A stretch of DNA of 36,902 nucleotides. Origin: Nitrososphaerota archaeon. Lineage in GTDB: Archaea; Thermoproteota; Nitrososphaeria; Nitrososphaerales; Nitrosopumilaceae. The notes under the pieces are model-generated. The model saw only the letters and a list, made by a program, of their open reading frames with translations. It was not told the DNA's origin and made no database searches. The translations under genes were made by a program, and so were the position numbers. The stretch is taken from positions 1-36,902 of the forward strand of contig JARPSM010000105.1 of NCBI GenBank assembly GCA_029782475.1, read 5' to 3'. Shown piece by piece: positions 18,397 to 27,911 of this stretch; the first letter of the stretch is position 1; every line of letters starts with the position of its first letter.

Positions 18397-19026
18397 TTCT
18401 GCTCTAATTAATTTGAAAATTGCGTTAATTGTAGCAGATACTGAAGAGCTTCCTCCCTTTCTACCAATATTGGTGATAAATGGTGCTTCTTCTAACTTTG
18501 ACAACTCTTCTTTTGATTCTGCAGCACAGATGAATCCTACTGGAATTCCAATGATTAAAGCTGGTTTTACTATGCCTTCTTTGACCATTTGAATTACTTC
18601 TTGAAGTGCAGTTGGGGCGTTTCCTATTGCTACAACTCCTCCATTAATATCTGAAATTGCAGCCCTCATGGATACTTGAGAGCGAGTTTTACCCTCTTTT
18701 TTTGCCAATTCCATTATTTCTGGTTTTGAAATATTACAAACTAGGTTATTTCCAAAATCTTTTGGATTTTGTTTATTCATTCCTCCGATTACTCCATTAA
18801 CATCAACTACTATGCTACAACCATTTTTCAAAGCATTCATTCCACTTACAATTGCATCTTTATGAAAAATTAATTTATTTTTATCTGCAAAATCAAAATC
18901 TGCTGTTGAATGAATTATTCTTCTAACAATAGGCCATTCTTTTTCACTAAAATTATGTGTACCTATTTCATCTTCAATCATTTGCATACTGGCATCTTCA
19001 ATTGATTGACCTTTCTTAGTTTGCAT
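18385..19026 (-). CDS. cbiC: Cobalt-precorrin-8 methylmutase
   Basis: 213 aa: RRIIHSTADFDFADKNKL, MRAAISDINGGVVAIGNAPTAL, PALIIGIPVGFICAAESKEEL, GRKGGSSSVSATINAI. Confidence 0.95.
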   Translation of the reverse strand: MQTKKGQSIEDASMQMIEDEIGTHNFSEKEWPIVRRIIHSTADFDFADKNKLIFHKDAIVSGMNALKNGCSIVVDVNGVIGGMNKQNPKDFGNNLVCNISKPEIMELAKKEGKTRSQVSMRAAISDINGGVVAIGNAPTALQEVIQMVKEGIVKPALIIGIPVGFICAAESKEELSKLEEAPFITNIGRKGGSSSVSATINAIFKLIRAESAL

Positions 19027-19768
19027 CTTCCACTTCCTTTGCTCTCTCTAAAATTAAATCTATCATTTTTTGATCTGTTCCAATATGTTTTGTAATGTAT
19101 GATTTTTTTATAGTAGATTTTTCAAGTGCTGGTATTAAATCATTATTGATATCCGTTTTTACATGCGCTCCTTCATGAAGAAAATAAAAAACAATTATCA
19201 AAACTTTGGGATTATCTTTTTCACATTTTTTAATTCCTTTAAAAATATCTGGTTGTTCTATTTCTAACCAGCATCTACTTACATTTCTATAGGAATCTTT
19301 TAGATTATTTACAATATAGTCTAAAGACATTTGGGCATTAGGATCTTTACTTCCATGTCCAATGATCATTACATCTACTTCATTATTTGAAAGTGAAACA
19401 TTATTTTCTTTTAATGTTGTATCTATTCTACTTTCAACTACGTTGACCAAAGTTTTATGCATGCTCATTTGTTTTGTAACTATAAATTTCACTTTGGTAT
19501 CTTTTTGATATTTCATTACCTCTGTAACTGCAATTTTTACTTTTCTACCAGGATACAAAAAATAAGGAACAATGGTCAAAGAATCAATATCTTCTTTTAG
19601 ACATTTAGGAATTCCATCCTCGATATATGGCGGTTCTACTTCTAGAAAACAAAAATCTGTAAATTCATAGTCACCTTTTGCTTTGATTCCTTTACAAATC
19701 ACATCTAATTCTTCAGATGCTTCTCTTTCTCTACTTCCTCTGTCAATAAGCAATAATCCTCTTTTCAA
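19016..19768 (-). CDS. cbiX: Sirohydrochlorin cobaltochelatase, two-domain CbiX type
   Basis: 250 aa with two CbiX-like halves: LLLIDRGSRE... and VMIIGHGSKDPNAQ...FYFLHEGAHVKTDI. Confidence 0.88.
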   Translation of the reverse strand: MKRGLLLIDRGSREREASEELDVICKGIKAKGDYEFTDFCFLEVEPPYIEDGIPKCLKEDIDSLTIVPYFLYPGRKVKIAVTEVMKYQKDTKVKFIVTKQMSMHKTLVNVVESRIDTTLKENNVSLSNNEVDVMIIGHGSKDPNAQMSLDYIVNNLKDSYRNVSRCWLEIEQPDIFKGIKKCEKDNPKVLIIVFYFLHEGAHVKTDINNDLIPALEKSTIKKSYITKHIGTDQKMIDLILERAKEVEDAN

Positions 19769-20823
19769 TTCATTATCCTCGCTATTGCTATAGTCAAATT
19801 TGGCGGGAATTTCTGCTTTTCTACTATTAGTTGGCCTTTAGATACTTTGATGGCTGCTGCTTCTGATACACTGGCAGTTCCTTCAAATGCTTTTACAGTT
19901 TCAGAAGGATTTGGAGCTGAAATCTCTGCTAACTCTTCTCTATTCACATATTCAACTGGGATTCCCATTTCTATTCCAAGATCTATTAGCCCTTGTACAT
20001 CTTCTGGTTTTTTTATTGACACTAGTTTTGCAATTGATTTTGAATTTAGTTTAAATTTTTCTAAACAAAACTCAATTCCTTCTCTAATAGTATCTTTTGA
20101 GGTATCCCAATGTAATCCAATACCAATTACTAAACTTGGTGGACGATATATCACAGATTCTTTTGATATTTCGTCTTCAATTTTTTTATCAGAAATTATC
20201 AAATGAGCTTTAGAATCTGATTTTTTTAACTCTTCCATGTCTTCATATATTATAACATTTTTTGGTAATTTTTTATACCAATTTTTCTCCCCTGTTTCTT
20301 GAAACACTCCTATTGGTTCTTCATTTACCATATGTGCACTAATTTTAGTCACTGTTGAATCATCATCTATTTTCCAATTAAATTCCCTACCTACAAGATC
20401 TACTGCAATTGTTTTGTTTACATCAGCAGCTGTGGTAATTACAGGCAATGCTCCAAGTTTTTCTGCAATTTCTTCAGTAAGTTCATTGGCTCCACCTATA
20501 TGTCCGGATAAAACACTAATTACAAAATTTGTTTTATCATCAATTACAATTACTGCGGGATCTGTTTTTTTGTCTTTCAAATATGGAGAAATTAATCTAA
20601 TTACTGCTCCTAATGAAAAAATACAGATTAATGCATTATTATTTTTAAAAAGCTCAACAATTTTTTCAGTTGTAGGCTCAGAATACCATGTCATCCCCAT
20701 TGCACCAGTTGTCAGTTTTGAAGGTGCAAATACATCCCAATCTGGAAATAGTTTTTTCAAATTTTCTCCAATATTTACTCCATTTTTAGTAATAGCGAGA
20801 ACTGAAGTTTTTTCCATAATCAA
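19765..20823 (-). CDS. cbiG: Cobalt-precorrin-5A hydrolase
   Basis: 352 aa: FSLGAVIRLISPYLKDKKTDPAVIVIDDKTNFVISVLSGHIGGANELTEEIAEKLGALPVITTAADVN; C-terminal CbiG domain IGIGLHWDTSKDTI. Confidence 0.95.
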   Translation of the reverse strand: MIMEKTSVLAITKNGVNIGENLKKLFPDWDVFAPSKLTTGAMGMTWYSEPTTEKIVELFKNNNALICIFSLGAVIRLISPYLKDKKTDPAVIVIDDKTNFVISVLSGHIGGANELTEEIAEKLGALPVITTAADVNKTIAVDLVGREFNWKIDDDSTVTKISAHMVNEEPIGVFQETGEKNWYKKLPKNVIIYEDMEELKKSDSKAHLIISDKKIEDEISKESVIYRPPSLVIGIGLHWDTSKDTIREGIEFCLEKFKLNSKSIAKLVSIKKPEDVQGLIDLGIEMGIPVEYVNREELAEISAPNPSETVKAFEGTASVSEAAAIKVSKGQLIVEKQKFPPNLTIAIARIMN

Positions 20824-20848
20824 AACCTTCTAACTTTAATAAAATACC

Positions 20849-21952
20849 TTACTGTTCAGATTTTCTAGCCAAAATATTTCCTTCAAAATCAAACAATATT
20901 ATATCAATTGGAACTTTTTCTTCAGAATGTTTTCTCATATGTTTATACGTTTCACCACAAATCAAGTCAAAAAATCCTTTAACTTGATTTTTTTGAATAA
21001 TTTCTGAAACATGTCTTGCAGTATTTGCTTTTTTTATCTCTTGAATTACATTTTCATTTGCATTACATTTTTGAGCCAACTCAGCTAGAAAACTCATATC
21101 TACTTTAGATCCTTTAACATGGGTTTGTTTAACACCTGCTGCCATTTTTGCTAACTTTCCAATGAAACCTACAACATATGCTCTTTTGATATCTTTTCTG
21201 CCACACTGTTGAATGGCATATCCTGAAAAATCACCTATTTGTACAAAACAATGTTCTGGTAAATCTACTATTTTTTTTGCAAAATCTTCACTTCTTCCAC
21301 CAGTTGTAAGTACAACTATGTCATTTCCTGCTGCAATTGATACGTCTAAATTCTGTCTAATTGATGCTGCATAAGCTGCTGTAGAAAATGGAATAACAAT
21401 TCCACTGGTTCCTAAAATTGAGATTCCATTTACAATTCCTAATCTTGGATTGTCTGTTTTTGGTCCTAATTCTTTACCTTTAGGCACTGAAATAATTATC
21501 TTAATTCCTTTTTCTAAAAGAATTTCTTTTCCTACTTCCCTTATATTTTCAGTAATCATTTTTTTAGGAACTGGATTTATTGCAGGCTTGTTAATTTCCA
21601 AACCTAACCCTGGTTTGGTTACTATGCCAACTCCTTCTCCGCCATCAATTTCAATTTCATTTATTTTTTCAGTAAATGACATCTTTACAATAATTTCTGC
21701 TCCATGTGTAACATCTGGATCATCTCCTCCATTTTTGATTACTATGCATTTTGCTTTATCCAATTCAAATTCACATGAATTAATTGGAATCTGAAGATAT
21801 GATCTTTTTGGTAATAAAATATCTATATTCTCAATTTTTTTCTGATTAATTATTGACAATAGTGCAGCTTTTGATGCAGCAGTTGCACAACTTCCTGTAG
21901 TATAACCCGTCTTTAATTTTGTCTTTTCTTCTTCCACATTGGCTGTATTCAT
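20849..21952 (-). CDS. cbiD: Cobalt-precorrin-5B C1-methyltransferase
   Basis: 367 aa: LKTGYTTGSCATAASKAAL, NGGDDPDVTHGAEI, GEGVGIVTKPGLGL, GISILGTSGIVIPFS. Confidence 0.96.
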   Translation of the reverse strand: MNTANVEEEKTKLKTGYTTGSCATAASKAALLSIINQKKIENIDILLPKRSYLQIPINSCEFELDKAKCIVIKNGGDDPDVTHGAEIIVKMSFTEKINEIEIDGGEGVGIVTKPGLGLEINKPAINPVPKKMITENIREVGKEILLEKGIKIIISVPKGKELGPKTDNPRLGIVNGISILGTSGIVIPFSTAAYAASIRQNLDVSIAAGNDIVVLTTGGRSEDFAKKIVDLPEHCFVQIGDFSGYAIQQCGRKDIKRAYVVGFIGKLAKMAAGVKQTHVKGSKVDMSFLAELAQKCNANENVIQEIKKANTARHVSEIIQKNQVKGFFDLICGETYKHMRKHSEEKVPIDIILFDFEGNILARKSEQ

Positions 21953-22031
21953 TTTATGGTATTAACTCTTATTTCTTAATTTTTAAAAATTATTCAAATA
22001 GATTTAAAATTAAAACAAACTTGGTTCTATT

Positions 22032-22895
22032 ATGGTTAAACCTCTAAAAATTGTTGTTACTGGGGCTAGTGGATTTATTGCAAAAAATCTTCGAAAATAT
22101 TTATCAGAAAATAATGTTGAATTAATCTCAATATCTAGAAATGACTTTAAGAATTTTAAATGTGAAACTAAAATTATTTCAAAGAATTATAAAGAAAAAA
22201 ATTTTCTTAAAAAATTACAAAATTCAGATGCATTAATTCATCTTGTTGGAATAGGAAAACAATCTGTAAACACTGATTATGATATGATAAATACTGAACT
22301 AACAGCACATATTGTAAATTTAAGTAAAAAAGCTAAAATAAAGAAAATTATTTTTTTGAGTGGTCTTGGAGTTTCATCCAACACATCATTAGGTTACTTT
22401 ATTTCAAAATATAATGCTGAAAAGCAAATTATTGATTCTGGTTTAGATTTTACAATTTTTAGACCTTCATATATTGTTGGAAAAGATGATTTATTTTCAA
22501 AAAATCTAAAAAAACAAATTAAATCTGGAGAAATTATAATTCCCGGTTCTGGTAACTATTCAATTCAACCCATACATGTGTCTGATGTTGTAAAAGTAAT
22601 TTTTGAATCAGTATCAAAATTCAACAATAAAACCATTGATCTTGTTGGACCTGATTATGTAACTTTTGAAAAATATGTTAAACTCTTTTCTAAAGGAACT
22701 AAAACAAAAATTAGAAAAATTAAACTTGAAGAAGCATATCATAATGCAATAATAAATTCAAAGTCTAATTTTGGAATTGATGATCTCAATATTTTGATTG
22801 GCAATTTTAAAGGAAATCATAAAAGATTATCTAAAATATCTGATATTGAATTTAAATCAGTATTGAAACTATTACAATCCGGCAGATTGCTTTAA
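22032..22895 (+). CDS. NAD(P)-dependent epimerase/dehydratase (extended/atypical SDR)
   Basis: 287 aa: [56 protein letters not shown]. Confidence 0.88.
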   Translation: MVKPLKIVVTGASGFIAKNLRKYLSENNVELISISRNDFKNFKCETKIISKNYKEKNFLKKLQNSDALIHLVGIGKQSVNTDYDMINTELTAHIVNLSKKAKIKKIIFLSGLGVSSNTSLGYFISKYNAEKQIIDSGLDFTIFRPSYIVGKDDLFSKNLKKQIKSGEIIIPGSGNYSIQPIHVSDVVKVIFESVSKFNNKTIDLVGPDYVTFEKYVKLFSKGTKTKIRKIKLEEAYHNAIINSKSNFGIDDLNILIGNFKGNHKRLSKISDIEFKSVLKLLQSGRLL

Positions 22896-24038
22896 TGTTT
22901 CAGATTTATCCGTTTTTTCCCAAGTAAATTCAGGCTCATTTCTTCCAAAATGACCATAGGCTGCAGTTTTTTTGTAAATTGGTCTTTTCAAATCTAATTG
23001 AGAGATAATTCCAGACGGTTTCATATCAAAATTCTTTCTAACTAACTCTTCAATTTTATTTTCAGGAATTTTATTTGTTCCAAATGTATTAACATAAAGT
23101 GATACTGGTTCTGCAACTCCTATGGCATATGCTAATTGAACTTCACATCTATCTGCTAATCCTGCAGCTACTAGATTTTTTGCAATGTATCTACACATGT
23201 AGCATGCAGATCTGTCAACTTTAGATGGATCTTTTCCTGAAAAAGCTCCTCCACCATGTCTTCCAAATCCACCATAACTATCAACAATAATTTTTCTTCC
23301 AGTTAATCCTGCATCTCCATGTGGGCCACCGATTACGAATTTCCCTGTAGGGTTTATGTGGGTTTTAACTTTATCATTCCAAAGATTTCCTAAAACAGGC
23401 TTGATTACTTTGTCAATAATTTCCCTTGATATTTCCTCTTGAGAAACTTCTGGAGCATGCTGTGTTGATATAACAACTGTTTCAATTTTTGTTGGTTTGT
23501 TATCTTCATATCTTACAGATACTTGTGATTTACCATCAGGTCTAATCCATGGTAAAGTACCATTTCTTCTTACTTGTGATAATTTTTGAATAAGTTTGTG
23601 TGCTAGTAAAATTGGCATAGGCATTAGTTCTTCAGTTTCATTTGATGCATAACCAAACATCAAGCCTTGATCTCCTGCACCTTGTTCTTTTCCTTCAGCA
23701 GCTGTTACACCTTGACTAATATCTGGACTTTGCGAATGTAATTTTAAATCAACTTTACAACTATCCCCATCAAACATCAAATCTTTGTTATCATAACCAA
23801 TCTCTTTGATTGTTTTCCTAATTAATTCTTCTTGAGCTTTTTTATCAAATTCTGCTTTTGATATAACTTCTCCTGATACAACAACATAATCCGTTGTGAC
23901 CATTGTTTCAACTGCAACTCTGGAATTAGGATCTTGTCTAAGGTACTCATCTAAAAATGCATCAGAAATATTATCACATATTTTATCTGGATGCCCTTCA
24001 GTAACTGATTCAGAAGTAAATAGAAAATTATTGGTCAT
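22872..24038 (-). CDS. metK: S-adenosylmethionine synthetase, bacterial-type
   Basis: 388 aa: [83 protein letters not shown]. Confidence 0.97.
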   Translation of the reverse strand: MTNNFLFTSESVTEGHPDKICDNISDAFLDEYLRQDPNSRVAVETMVTTDYVVVSGEVISKAEFDKKAQEELIRKTIKEIGYDNKDLMFDGDSCKVDLKLHSQSPDISQGVTAAEGKEQGAGDQGLMFGYASNETEELMPMPILLAHKLIQKLSQVRRNGTLPWIRPDGKSQVSVRYEDNKPTKIETVVISTQHAPEVSQEEISREIIDKVIKPVLGNLWNDKVKTHINPTGKFVIGGPHGDAGLTGRKIIVDSYGGFGRHGGGAFSGKDPSKVDRSACYMCRYIAKNLVAAGLADRCEVQLAYAIGVAEPVSLYVNTFGTNKIPENKIEELVRKNFDMKPSGIISQLDLKRPIYKKTAAYGHFGRNEPEFTWEKTDKSETLKQSAGL

Positions 24039-24054
24039 AAAACCACACTATTAA

Positions 24055-24303
24055 CTAGAGTTCGTTTTCTAGTTTGATAAATAATACATTGTTGCCTCTT
24101 ACGATAACTCTACCGTAATTTGCAATTGTTTTGCCATCATGAAGCTCTTCTGCATCAGTCATAATCAAATTCATATAGGAATCTACATTGTCCATTTTTC
24201 CTTTATACTCAACTTCATTTTTTAATCTTACAGTAACTTTCTTCTTGGTACTTTTTTGAAGAGTTGTTAGAGGTCTTTTTGCGCTAGTAGTTGGTTGGGA
24301 CAC
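24055..24303 (-). CDS. Archaeal Sm-like (LSm/SmAP) RNA-binding protein
   Basis: 82 aa: Sm1 VTVRLKNEVEYKGKMDNVDSYMNLIMTDAEE; Sm2 YGRVIVRGNNVLFI. Confidence 0.93.
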   Translation of the reverse strand: MSQPTTSAKRPLTTLQKSTKKKVTVRLKNEVEYKGKMDNVDSYMNLIMTDAEELHDGKTIANYGRVIVRGNNVLFIKLENEL

Positions 24304-24411
24304 TAATTGTTCACTTATTTTGAAACCTTGTTCTCTAGCATAAAAGCCTTACCTCTTTTGTGAAAATTGAAATTCTTTAAATTTTTTCTTCTATTTCTAA
24401 TAATTATCAAA

Positions 24412-25071
24412 ATGATCTCTACAGGTTTACAAAAATTAGACAAATTCTTGTCAGGGGGAATCCCTGATAATGTAATAGTAGATGTATTTGGTGGTAATGG
24501 AACTGGAAAAACTCTATTCTTATTACAATTAGCAATAAATTCCATCAAAAATGGTGGTAATGTTTTGTATTTAGATACTACTGGTGGATTTAGACCCGAA
24601 CGAATTGTCGAAATTCAAAAAGAATTAGAAATCAAGATGAATTTGTTGGAAAAAATCACTGTTTCAAGAATTACAAACACATCAGATCAAATCAAATCAA
24701 TTAAAAATTTTGAACAAAGTGATTTTACTTTAATTGTTATTGATAATATTACTGATTTATTTTCTTATGAATATCAAGAAGATAAATCTACGTTTGAAAA
24801 AAATCTGCTATTTATGAAATATATGCATGAATTATCAAAATTTGCAATTAGAAAAAAAATCCCAATAATTATTACTAATATGATTAGAATGGCAAATGAC
24901 ATTGAGATAGAGAATATGCAAAATGCAATTGATCCTTATACTCACATCAAAATTCATCTTTTTAAAAATTCATCAAAATTTAATGGTCAAATTTATTGGG
25001 CATTAAAAAAAGAAAATTTCTCTTACACAATTAACAAAATTGGATTATCTGATAATAGTGAAGATTTTTAA
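24412..25071 (+). CDS. RecA-superfamily ATPase (RadB-like)
   Basis: MISTGLQKLDKFLSGGIPDNVIVDVFGGNGTGKTLFLLQLA (Walker A), FTLIVIDNITDLF (Walker B). No N-terminal HhH domain. ATG at 24412 preferred over the ORF-track start at 24367. Confidence 0.82.
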   Translation: MISTGLQKLDKFLSGGIPDNVIVDVFGGNGTGKTLFLLQLAINSIKNGGNVLYLDTTGGFRPERIVEIQKELEIKMNLLEKITVSRITNTSDQIKSIKNFEQSDFTLIVIDNITDLFSYEYQEDKSTFEKNLLFMKYMHELSKFAIRKKIPIIITNMIRMANDIEIENMQNAIDPYTHIKIHLFKNSSKFNGQIYWALKKENFSYTINKIGLSDNSEDF

Positions 25072-25093
25072 CGATCCTTTCTAATGATAAATT

Positions 25094-25213
25094 ATGGCAG
25101 GAATTTTTGATTCAATACCCATTATCACTGTAGTTTTACTTGCACTTGGGTTAATTGGTGTAATTGTTTATGAAAGAACACGATCAAATACCACCGTTGA
25201 ATCAACATCTTGA
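25094..25213 (+). CDS. Small single-pass membrane protein overlapping the downstream helicase start; absent from the ORF track
   Basis: 39 aa: MAGIFDSIPIITVVLLALGLIGVIVYERTRSNTTVESTS*. Central hydrophobic helix, ATG start. Confidence 0.55.
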   Translation: MAGIFDSIPIITVVLLALGLIGVIVYERTRSNTTVESTS

Positions 25214-27911
25214 TTCTTTATTTAGAAAATTTGGTTTTTCTAAACTAACTGAAATTCAGAAAAAAGCATCACCAATAATTTTACAAAAAAAAGATTGTCT
25301 TATAATTGCGCCAACAGGTTCTGGTAAAACAGAATGTTCAGTAATTCCCATCTTTTCACTTATAACAAATGTTAAAAAAATTGGGAAAATCAAAACTTTA
25401 TACATTACTCCACTAAGAGCGTTGAATCGTGATGTCTTTCGAAGAATTACAAAATATGCTCATGAAAACCAATTAACACTTGAAATTCGTCATGGTGATA
25501 CTAGTCAAAAAGATAGAAAAAAAATAACTGAAAATCCACCTGATATTCTAATTACTACTCCTGAAACTCTTGTTATTCTTTTAACACAAGTCAAAATGCT
25601 TACTGCATTAACTGATTTAGAATGGATTGTAATAGATGAAGTGCATGAATTACTGTCTAGTGAAAGAGGCTCACAACTATCACTTAGTATTGAACGACTA
25701 GAATTAAATTCAAAATACCCTCTTACAAAAATTGGATTATCTGCTACGGTTGGAAATTTTGAAGAGGCAGGAAAATTTGTTGTAGGAACTAAACGAAAAT
25801 GTGAGATCATTCGAGATACTTCTGTAAGAAAATATGAAGTAGAAGTAAAATATGTTAACGGAACTATTTCAGATGTTGCTCAAAAGATTATTGATTATGT
25901 AGCAGAATTGGAATTAAATTCTCCAATTCTTCTTTTTACAAATACTCGAGGAGAAGCTGAATTTTTAGCTTCAATTTTAAAAGAAAAATCATCTATTCCT
26001 ATTGAATTACATCATGGTTCTCTCTCAAAACAAGTAAGAGAAGAAACTGAACTAACTTTACGCGAAGGAAAACGTGGAATTGTTGTATGTACATCTTCAT
26101 TAGAATTAGGATTAGATATTGGATCCATTGAATTGGTAATTCATTATGGCTCCCCCAGACAAGTATCTAAATTTGTTCAAAGAATTGGTAGAAGTAAACA
26201 TAATCGTGATGCATCAGCTCAAGGATTAATTATTACAAATAATCCTGATGATGAGTTTGAAACAAGATCTATACTTGATCGTATTCATGAAGGTTCAATT
26301 GAAGAACAAACAATCCATGAGGGTTCACTTGATGTTTTAGCTCATCATTTAGTTGGGCTATCAATGCAAATTGGTGAAATTCCAGTACAGCAAGCTTTTG
26401 ATTTAGTAATCAAAGCATATCCATTTAGAAATTTGAAAATTGAAGATTTACTTGATGTGTTAAATTTACTTGATTCAAATTATTTGATATTTTTTGATAG
26501 AACAAAAATGACTTATTGGAAGAAAGGCGGTGCTTTCAAATATTATTTTGAAAATCTCTCTACGATACCTGATATTTTAAAATTCAAAGTTTTTGATAGT
26601 GTTGGAAAAAAAATTATTGGATATTTAGATCAAAGATTTGTAGGTGATTTTGGTGATTCAGGAAATATTTTTGTCTTAAAAGGTTCACAATGGAGAATTC
26701 TAAATGTAGATGAAAAATCATTTAGTGTAAATGTAGAGCCTTTCAGAGGGGAAGGAATCACTGTACCCTATTGGGAAGGTGAAAGTATCCCAATTGATTA
26801 TAAAACTGCTAGAAAAGTAGGATCTTTTCGTAGCAAAGTTAAGAATGGAAATTTTACATTAACAAATAAAATAATTGAAGAATTAACTATTGATCAAATT
26901 CCCGATGAAAATAATATTGTAATTGAATCTAATCGCTCTCAAGGATCAATAGTAATTCATTCTTGTTTAGGTTCGAAAATTAATTCTACATTATCTACAT
27001 TACTTTCTTCAATGTTGTCTACTATGTTGGGGTCCGTAGTTGACTCTCGTTCTGATGGATATAGAATAGTTTTATCTTCTACAGCAAGAATTTCAGAAAA
27101 ACTTTTCATCGAAATTCTAAAAGATGATTATGATTTACAATCTGTTGTTAGTGCATCATTAACTGGGACACATAATGTAAATTGGCGAACTTGGTGTGTT
27201 GCAAAAAAATTTGGTGTAGTTGGTCGTGGTGCAGTGTATGAAAGAAAATCTGCCCGATTTTTATATGAACGATATTCTAAAACAGCACTTGTACATGAAG
27301 CATTACGAGAATTATTTCATGACAAATATGATCTAAAAAATACTGAAAAAATTCTAACAAAGATTAAAGATGATGAAATTCATATTACTTGGTTAGAAGT
27401 TGATAAATTCTCAAAATTAGCTGAACCAGTTTTAGATCACACTGCAAAATATTATGCTTCTCCAGCAAATCTAGACAAAGGAATCATTGATCTTGTTAAA
27501 GCTAGACTAGAAAAAACGAAACATCGTTTAATTTGTGCCCGTTGTGGAAAATGGGAACGTGTAATGCAAACCTTTGAGGTAAAAGATTTAATGATTTGTC
27601 CTTATTGTAAGGCAAGACAAATCACTGCTACATATTATTCCAATTATGATTTACCTAAAATAATTAGAAAAAAACACGATGGAAAAAAACTATCTGTAGA
27701 AGAAAAACACAAGTTTGTTCGTGCCTGGAAAGTTGCCTCATTGGTTGAAAATTTTGGTAAAACTGCCATCACTGTAATTTCTGGGTATGGTGTTGGTGCT
27801 GACACTGCTGCAAGAATTTTAAGAAATATGGTGGATGAAGAACATTTGTTTAAACAAATCTATGAAGCAGAAAGACAATATGTTGTGACGAGAGGTTTTT
27901 GGGATTCTTAA
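25164..27911 (+). CDS. Lhr-type ATP-dependent DEAD/DEAH helicase
   Basis: 915 aa: APTGSGKTE, TPLRALNRD, VIDEVHELLSSERG, GLSATVGN, VQRIGRSKHN; C-terminal CxxC pairs. ATG at 25170 is an alternative start. Confidence 0.92.
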   Translation: MFMKEHDQIPPLNQHLDSLFRKFGFSKLTEIQKKASPIILQKKDCLIIAPTGSGKTECSVIPIFSLITNVKKIGKIKTLYITPLRALNRDVFRRITKYAHENQLTLEIRHGDTSQKDRKKITENPPDILITTPETLVILLTQVKMLTALTDLEWIVIDEVHELLSSERGSQLSLSIERLELNSKYPLTKIGLSATVGNFEEAGKFVVGTKRKCEIIRDTSVRKYEVEVKYVNGTISDVAQKIIDYVAELELNSPILLFTNTRGEAEFLASILKEKSSIPIELHHGSLSKQVREETELTLREGKRGIVVCTSSLELGLDIGSIELVIHYGSPRQVSKFVQRIGRSKHNRDASAQGLIITNNPDDEFETRSILDRIHEGSIEEQTIHEGSLDVLAHHLVGLSMQIGEIPVQQAFDLVIKAYPFRNLKIEDLLDVLNLLDSNYLIFFDRTKMTYWKKGGAFKYYFENLSTIPDILKFKVFDSVGKKIIGYLDQRFVGDFGDSGNIFVLKGSQWRILNVDEKSFSVNVEPFRGEGITVPYWEGESIPIDYKTARKVGSFRSKVKNGNFTLTNKIIEELTIDQIPDENNIVIESNRSQGSIVIHSCLGSKINSTLSTLLSSMLSTMLGSVVDSRSDGYRIVLSSTARISEKLFIEILKDDYDLQSVVSASLTGTHNVNWRTWCVAKKFGVVGRGAVYERKSARFLYERYSKTALVHEALRELFHDKYDLKNTEKILTKIKDDEIHITWLEVDKFSKLAEPVLDHTAKYYASPANLDKGIIDLVKARLEKTKHRLICARCGKWERVMQTFEVKDLMICPYCKARQITATYYSNYDLPKIIRKKHDGKKLSVEEKHKFVRAWKVASLVENFGKTAITVISGYGVGADTAARILRNMVDEEHLFKQIYEAERQYVVTRGFWDS

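Noticed and set aside
20414-20833. 139-aa + ORF antisense to cbiG (similarly 19847..20206, 21450..21794, 15622..15996, 28560..29009, 32293..32742)
   Set aside because: All are long antisense frames inside confidently identified genes, with the low-complexity Ser/Ile/Phe bias typical of AT-rich shadow ORFs.
24367-24411. N-terminal extension MKFFKFFLLFLIIIK of the RadB-like ATPase, suggesting a signal peptide
   Set aside because: The conserved domain begins at MISTGLQKLD (24412); the hydrophobic run is AT-rich upstream DNA.
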